Source: Quillaja saponaria (lineage: Eukaryota; Streptophyta; Magnoliopsida; Fabales; Quillajaceae). From it: a DNA stretch of 64,000 nt. How positions within the stretch are numbered: the first letter of the stretch is position 1; each line of letters opens with the position of its first letter. The translations under genes and the position numbers were made by a program. Positions 60,101 through 64,000 of this stretch are shown here, piece by piece. The notes under the pieces are model-generated. The model had not been told where the DNA came from. It did no database searches and saw nothing but the letters and a program-made list of their open reading frames with translations. The stretch lies in contig CM055605.1 of assembly GCA_029379385.1 (NCBI GenBank), positions 11,691,001 through 11,755,000 on the forward strand, in the 5' to 3' direction.

Positions 60101-60632
60101 CTATTAGGTTACTAAAAGAAACTTGAAAATGACTTATAAATGGATGAAGGTACAGGAACATAAGCATAAATCAGAGAGATCCTTTAAGAAGGGTGACTGG
60201 GTGTACTTCAAGCTTAGGCTTTACAAATAAAACTCCATGTCCAATACTAGCTTCCATAAGCTAGCAGCCAAATGCTATGGTTCTTTTTTAGTAATGCAGA
60301 GAGTGGGAACAATGGCCTATGCTTTGGAACTACCTTCTCATCTCGATCAGAATGTCTTCTATTTTTCTTTATTAAAGAAACATAATGGTGTTCACTATAT
60401 GCAACAACAACTCCCCAACTTTCAAGATGAAAGGAGATTGCTGGTTAAGCCAATAGCAGCTTTAAACAAAACGATGGTTAAAAGGACCAACAAACCAGTG
60501 GTTCAACTCCTTATCCAGTGGTCTAACACTGGTCTAGAAGATGCTGACTGGGAAGACTTCCATTCCTTGAAAAGCAAGTTTCCTCATTTTGATCCTTGGG
60601 GACAAGGATCTTTTCCTAGAAGAGAAAATTGA
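57140..60632 (+). mobile_element. Degenerate Ty3-gypsy retrotransposon with chromodomain-like end
   Basis: In order: protease active site LVDSGSTYNFI (57310-57345); RT with [23 protein letters not shown] and [10 protein letters not shown] (58050-58370); RNase H with KALGPRPFSLLTYEKELL and KWKHYF (58845-58950); integrase zinc region with GDHLRTKATLKRLQEVFYW and CCEICQK (59365-59490); integrase core fragments with [11 protein letters not shown] (59825-59860). Last is a C-terminal chromodomain-like stretch with DADWEDFHSLKSKFPHF ending at 60632. Integrase after RNase H identifies Ty3-gypsy, and the chromodomain suggests a chromovirus. Dozens of stops and shifts make it inactive. gag and both LTRs are not recognised. 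Confidence 0.85.
60237..60632 (+). pseudogene. Integrase tail and chromodomain-like region of the gypsy relic
   Basis: The longest open piece of the element (131 codons). It begins in the integrase tail (LAAKCYGSFLVMQRVGTMAY, the Y-G-P-F/Y-x-V region of the family). It ends in the chromodomain-like VVQLLIQWSNTG...ADWED. Chromodomains can direct insertion towards marked chromatin. The stop at 60630 is probably the natural end of the polyprotein. Confidence 0.75.
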
Positions 60633-60727
60633 TATGCACCAAATACAAATCATTGTGTTCCATCCTTCAAAATGTTGAGTTTGGTAATTGGTTACATGTT
60701 GCAAGAAAGCTAGCAGGAGGTGAGTGT

Positions 60728-63700
60728 CATATCCCTTATGGAGGCATGACTGGCCGGAAGAATGGTAACTAAACCTCCGTAACCCTGACTCAAATAAAAG
60801 AATGAACATGACTCTTGACTCACCAATGAATACAACCAAGAAATTATAAAGACAAAAGTTAACATTAAAAGTTTGTTGATTACAACAAATCACAACTTAC
60901 TGAAAATTTCGGCAGAGGTTCCTTACAATATGGAACATGCCTTAAAATACAATTCTATAAACTCTTTTTATTACTCAACATAATACAAAGACCATAAAGA
61001 GCTCTGCTTCATTCACGTCATCAACAAAACAAGTACTAAAATATTACATCATACCGCATTTGACACTCACAGTTCTAATGTGACTGTAAATTTTCATCCT
61101 TGACTCTAAGTATGAGATTCCGAGACATACCTGGTCGTCAAATCCTTAGCAAAACTTCGCATTAGCAGTTAGTTTCTGTTGAGGTCCTACTACTAAAAAA
61201 AAAATTACCACAAGAAAGGGGTGAGTCCTACGGACTCAGTGAGTGAAAAATCGTACCCAAAGGGTACTAGCATCACACAACACAATCATATAACATACGT
61301 AATAACATTGCGTAACATTATTCATATCTTAATTCACATTGCACGTATACATTGTAATGGTCATAAATTCACAATTTACATGATACACAAGATCACAAAT
61401 TTATCAGAGCAATGATATCAAACAAAGCAGCCAAAGGGCCAAAGAGTAACCCAGCCCCGCACACCAATATCACCCCCTGCTGGATGTACCCGCCCGCACA
61501 CCAAATTATTTCCCGTACACAATCCATCCCACCGGGGCTGAGCACTCAATTTTAAAAATATATATTAGAATCAGGATTTCTCACAATTTTTAAATCAGAG
61601 TATCCTAGGTACACCTGGATTTTTAATTTCAGAAATGAAAATCATTTTCCAGAAAATGTTCACGAGTTGGCCTTTATCAAACACAAACAATTTCAACACA
61701 GTAACCAATATCAAGCAAACATTATTCAAGCAAGTTACTGAAATACTCCACTAGCTTACTTCTCATGTATCACGCATATTCAAATAAACATATAATCACA
61801 CATACTAATCTAGCCCTTAAAGGCAGCAATTAACCACTCACCTGTAATTGATTTCATTCTTCACTTACACTGATGTTCACGCACCTCATCAGGTTCACAT
61901 TAAGATTCGAAACTGAAATGCATATATCCAAATAATATTTAGTTCATAAACGTTATTGTTATAATCTGTTAGTTACTAAGCTTATATCTTAACTTCTATA
62001 GATTCCTTTATGTAAATTTTCCATACAGCTATTACATGCCAATTAACATGAATTGGACTTTGTGTATTATGGTTAATAATAGAGGGACATTTTAAATGTC
62101 TTGACAATGAATAGGGTAAAAGAAATCATTAGAAAAGATAAAAATTACTTAGTGAGTTATAGATGTTGAAACTGTCCAAACTTGGGGTTTGGACCAGTTT
62201 CCACTTTAACGTTCATATCTTTCTCTAGAAAAATCTGAATCCAATTTTGTAAAATTTATAAAATACTAGACACATGTAGATTTATAATGGTATATCATTT
62301 GTAATTTTTAGATTTGTATATCAATACAGTTTATTGTTCGAAGTTGCATCAAATTCTACAGCACGCGACAGCTTTGACCTTACCTTAGTTAATTAAGCAT
62401 AACTCTCTCTAGGAAAAACGAAATCTGATTCTGTTTGTTGGGTTTATTAATAGACAAGTATATATATCTTTATTATATAGAAAATTTTCCTAGAATCTGC
62501 CATGAACCCACTCAATTTATTACATGAACCAAAAATAGGGCACTACAAATCCTGTCTGACCTAGCCGGAGTTTAACAGCTATAACTAACAACATACTTGG
62601 AACCATGCTACAAAATTTTGTAGAAAATATCCCAAGATCCTAAGCTACCCTTTATCTTTTGAACTCTTAATTTAATTGAGCCCCGAATACATCCAAAATA
62701 CAAGATTTCTTTTACCCACGAAAGCTGCCTTCATCCAAAACTGCTTAATTATCACAATGATTAGGAGCTTCAATTACAAATTTCAATACTAGTTTACACG
62801 CTTCAAATTACTTATTTTCTAATTATTAAGATCAAATCAATTTAATTATCTAAATTTAATAAAAAGTTTGAATTTTACCTTCCTATTTTTGATATGATTA
62901 CTTTCCAACTAATCTTTCTCTAGTTCATATGATCATCTCTATATTTCTTAACTCACATATATATAACCAATTAATACCTACATCTAAATCCCAACATACA
63001 AGGAAAAAAATTAAAACTAACATCAATTAAACAAGGAAACTGTCACTCATAAGTTCATGTGACTTTCAACTCCTCGTGTTCAATGAAACTTGGTAAATCA
63101 CTAATTGGTGGTGCCACGGCTGAGAAAGCCATCACGAACTAACCAACTAATCATTTATAGTTCCAACAGAAAATGGCTCTAAGAGCTGAAAACAGGGCAT
63201 ATTTGAACCCTTATGTCATGCCAACAAGCAAACGGGAAATCATCAAAACAGCAGCTCGATTGGGTCCATCACGAACTAAGCAACTAATCATTTATAGTTC
63301 CAACAGAAAATGGCTCTAAGAGCTGAAAACAGGGCATATTTGAACCCTTATGTCATGCCAACAAGCAAACGGGAAATCATCAAAACAGCAGCTCGATTGG
63401 GTCTAGGAGGACTAATGCATAAATTAATGACCATAATACAAATGATAGAAGGACAACTTTCCTTCTCTTTATTCTCTTATGTTCAAATATTTAATAATTC
63501 ATCACACCTAAAGTCCACCCTAAAAAAAAATTCCAACAAGTCTTTAACAAGCAAACCAACGCCTAAGCTAAATCAAAAGCACTAAAAGCAGGAAAATTTT
63601 TACCTCCTATCCCTCTTGCTGCCGAGTCCATTAAAGAATCAAAACCCTCCCTCCTTAGCTCCATAACAGACGGCAAAAAGTTGGCAAAACGAAATGATCA

Positions 63701-63900
63701 AGCTGCTGCCCAAAACAAGGGCCAGCAGCTTTGAGTCTTGGCTGCCAATAAAACCCCCCTCGACCAAACGGTTTACCTTGCAAACCACCGGAACAGAGGA
63801 CCCTCACAATTGGCCAACTGCTGCCACAATCAAAGCCCAACAAGCTGTCTTCTACGCCACTGATGCTCTCCTACAGCTTGCTACAACTATCACTAAAAAA
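60728..63900 (-). repeat. LTR-like repeat, minus orientation
   Basis: Starts TGTCATATCCCTTATGGAGG, the reverse of the end at 19645. 60730-61900 mirrors 18440-19645, including the reversed CCGCACACC blocks at 61455-61505 and ACCGGGGCTGAGCACTC. 62600-62710 matches 20380-20490 in the same orientation. It cuts off the gypsy relic about 95 bp after its stop, so it inserted into or next to that element. The far border is not visible and may lie outside the window. Confidence 0.6.
63129..63402. repeat. 137-bp tandem duplication, nearly identical copies
   Basis: Units 63129-63265 and 63266-63402 both start CCATCACGAACTAA and end TCGATTGGGT. They differ at about one base. It is a very recent duplication inside the LTR-like repeat, or an assembly artefact. 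Confidence 0.9.
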
Positions 63901-64000
63901 ATAACAAGGTGGAGCAAGAACTTCACGGACAAAGCAAGGAAAGAAAAACAGGGCACGCCACACAAACTCCAAGCTTGCTGTCCCAACCATATCCCATGAC

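Noticed and set aside
60534..60893. Minus-strand 119-codon frame
   Set aside because: Antisense to the chromodomain-like region and running into the LTR-like repeat; no domain.

Overview
The window is nuclear DNA of a dicotyledonous flowering plant. It is AT-rich, its genes have introns, and it carries a TIR-type NLR resistance gene, a class essentially absent from grasses. The species cannot be fixed from sequence alone. Two genes look intact, both on the minus strand: an RTM2-like small-heat-shock gene (5627-6712) and a four-exon TIR-NB-LRR gene (33212-37363). Almost everything else is transposable elements, gene relics cut by those elements, and one endogenous pararetrovirus copy.

Layout. 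1-11.9 kb: microsatellite, a 552-bp hAT-type MITE (1077-1628), partial LTR-like repeat, a Ty3-gypsy integrase fossil, the RTM2-like gene, then long gene-free repeat-derived DNA. 11.9-17.8 kb: a family GH3 beta-glucosidase gene whose first exon is split by a 5.3-kb FAR1-type Mutator-like element (12177-17500) with ~110-bp inverted ends and a 10-bp target duplication. 18.4-26.8 kb: LTR-like repeats, a 3.2-kb gypsy-derived element without protein domains (21835-25019), and a solo-LTR-like element. 26.8-42.1 kb: a tandem duplication (about 26760-31525 against 36345-41545) holding a truncated TNL, an intact TNL and two kinase-like relics. 43-45 kb: low-information DNA and a hairpin-rich repeat.

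45.1-55.7 kb is the most notable stretch. An amino-acid permease (AAP-type) exon on the minus strand is interrupted by a 10,141-bp insertion (45445-55585). The insertion has ~234-bp inverted terminal repeats about 90% identical by eye, a 10-bp target duplication matching at 8 of 10 positions, and a degraded MuDR-like transposase N-terminus. The permease reading frame is continuous across the two ends, so the borders are well supported. Inside it lies a 6.7-kb endogenous caulimovirid (45795-52523) with tRNA-Met primer site, capsid/zinc-knuckle, movement-protein, protease, RT and RNase H regions, a downstream ORF and a TATA box. It is broken by many stops and by a 54-bp SINE tail with its own 13-bp target duplication.

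57.1-60.6 kb is a degenerate Ty3-gypsy chromodomain retrotransposon. It is followed by a reverse-oriented LTR-like repeat (60728 to near the window end).

Only the TNL and the RTM2-like gene look able to make full proteins, and both belong to families tied to disease or virus resistance. The kinase-like relics beside the TNL recall NLR-partner pseudokinases, but that link is inference. Exon borders were placed by eye from splice signals and frame continuity.
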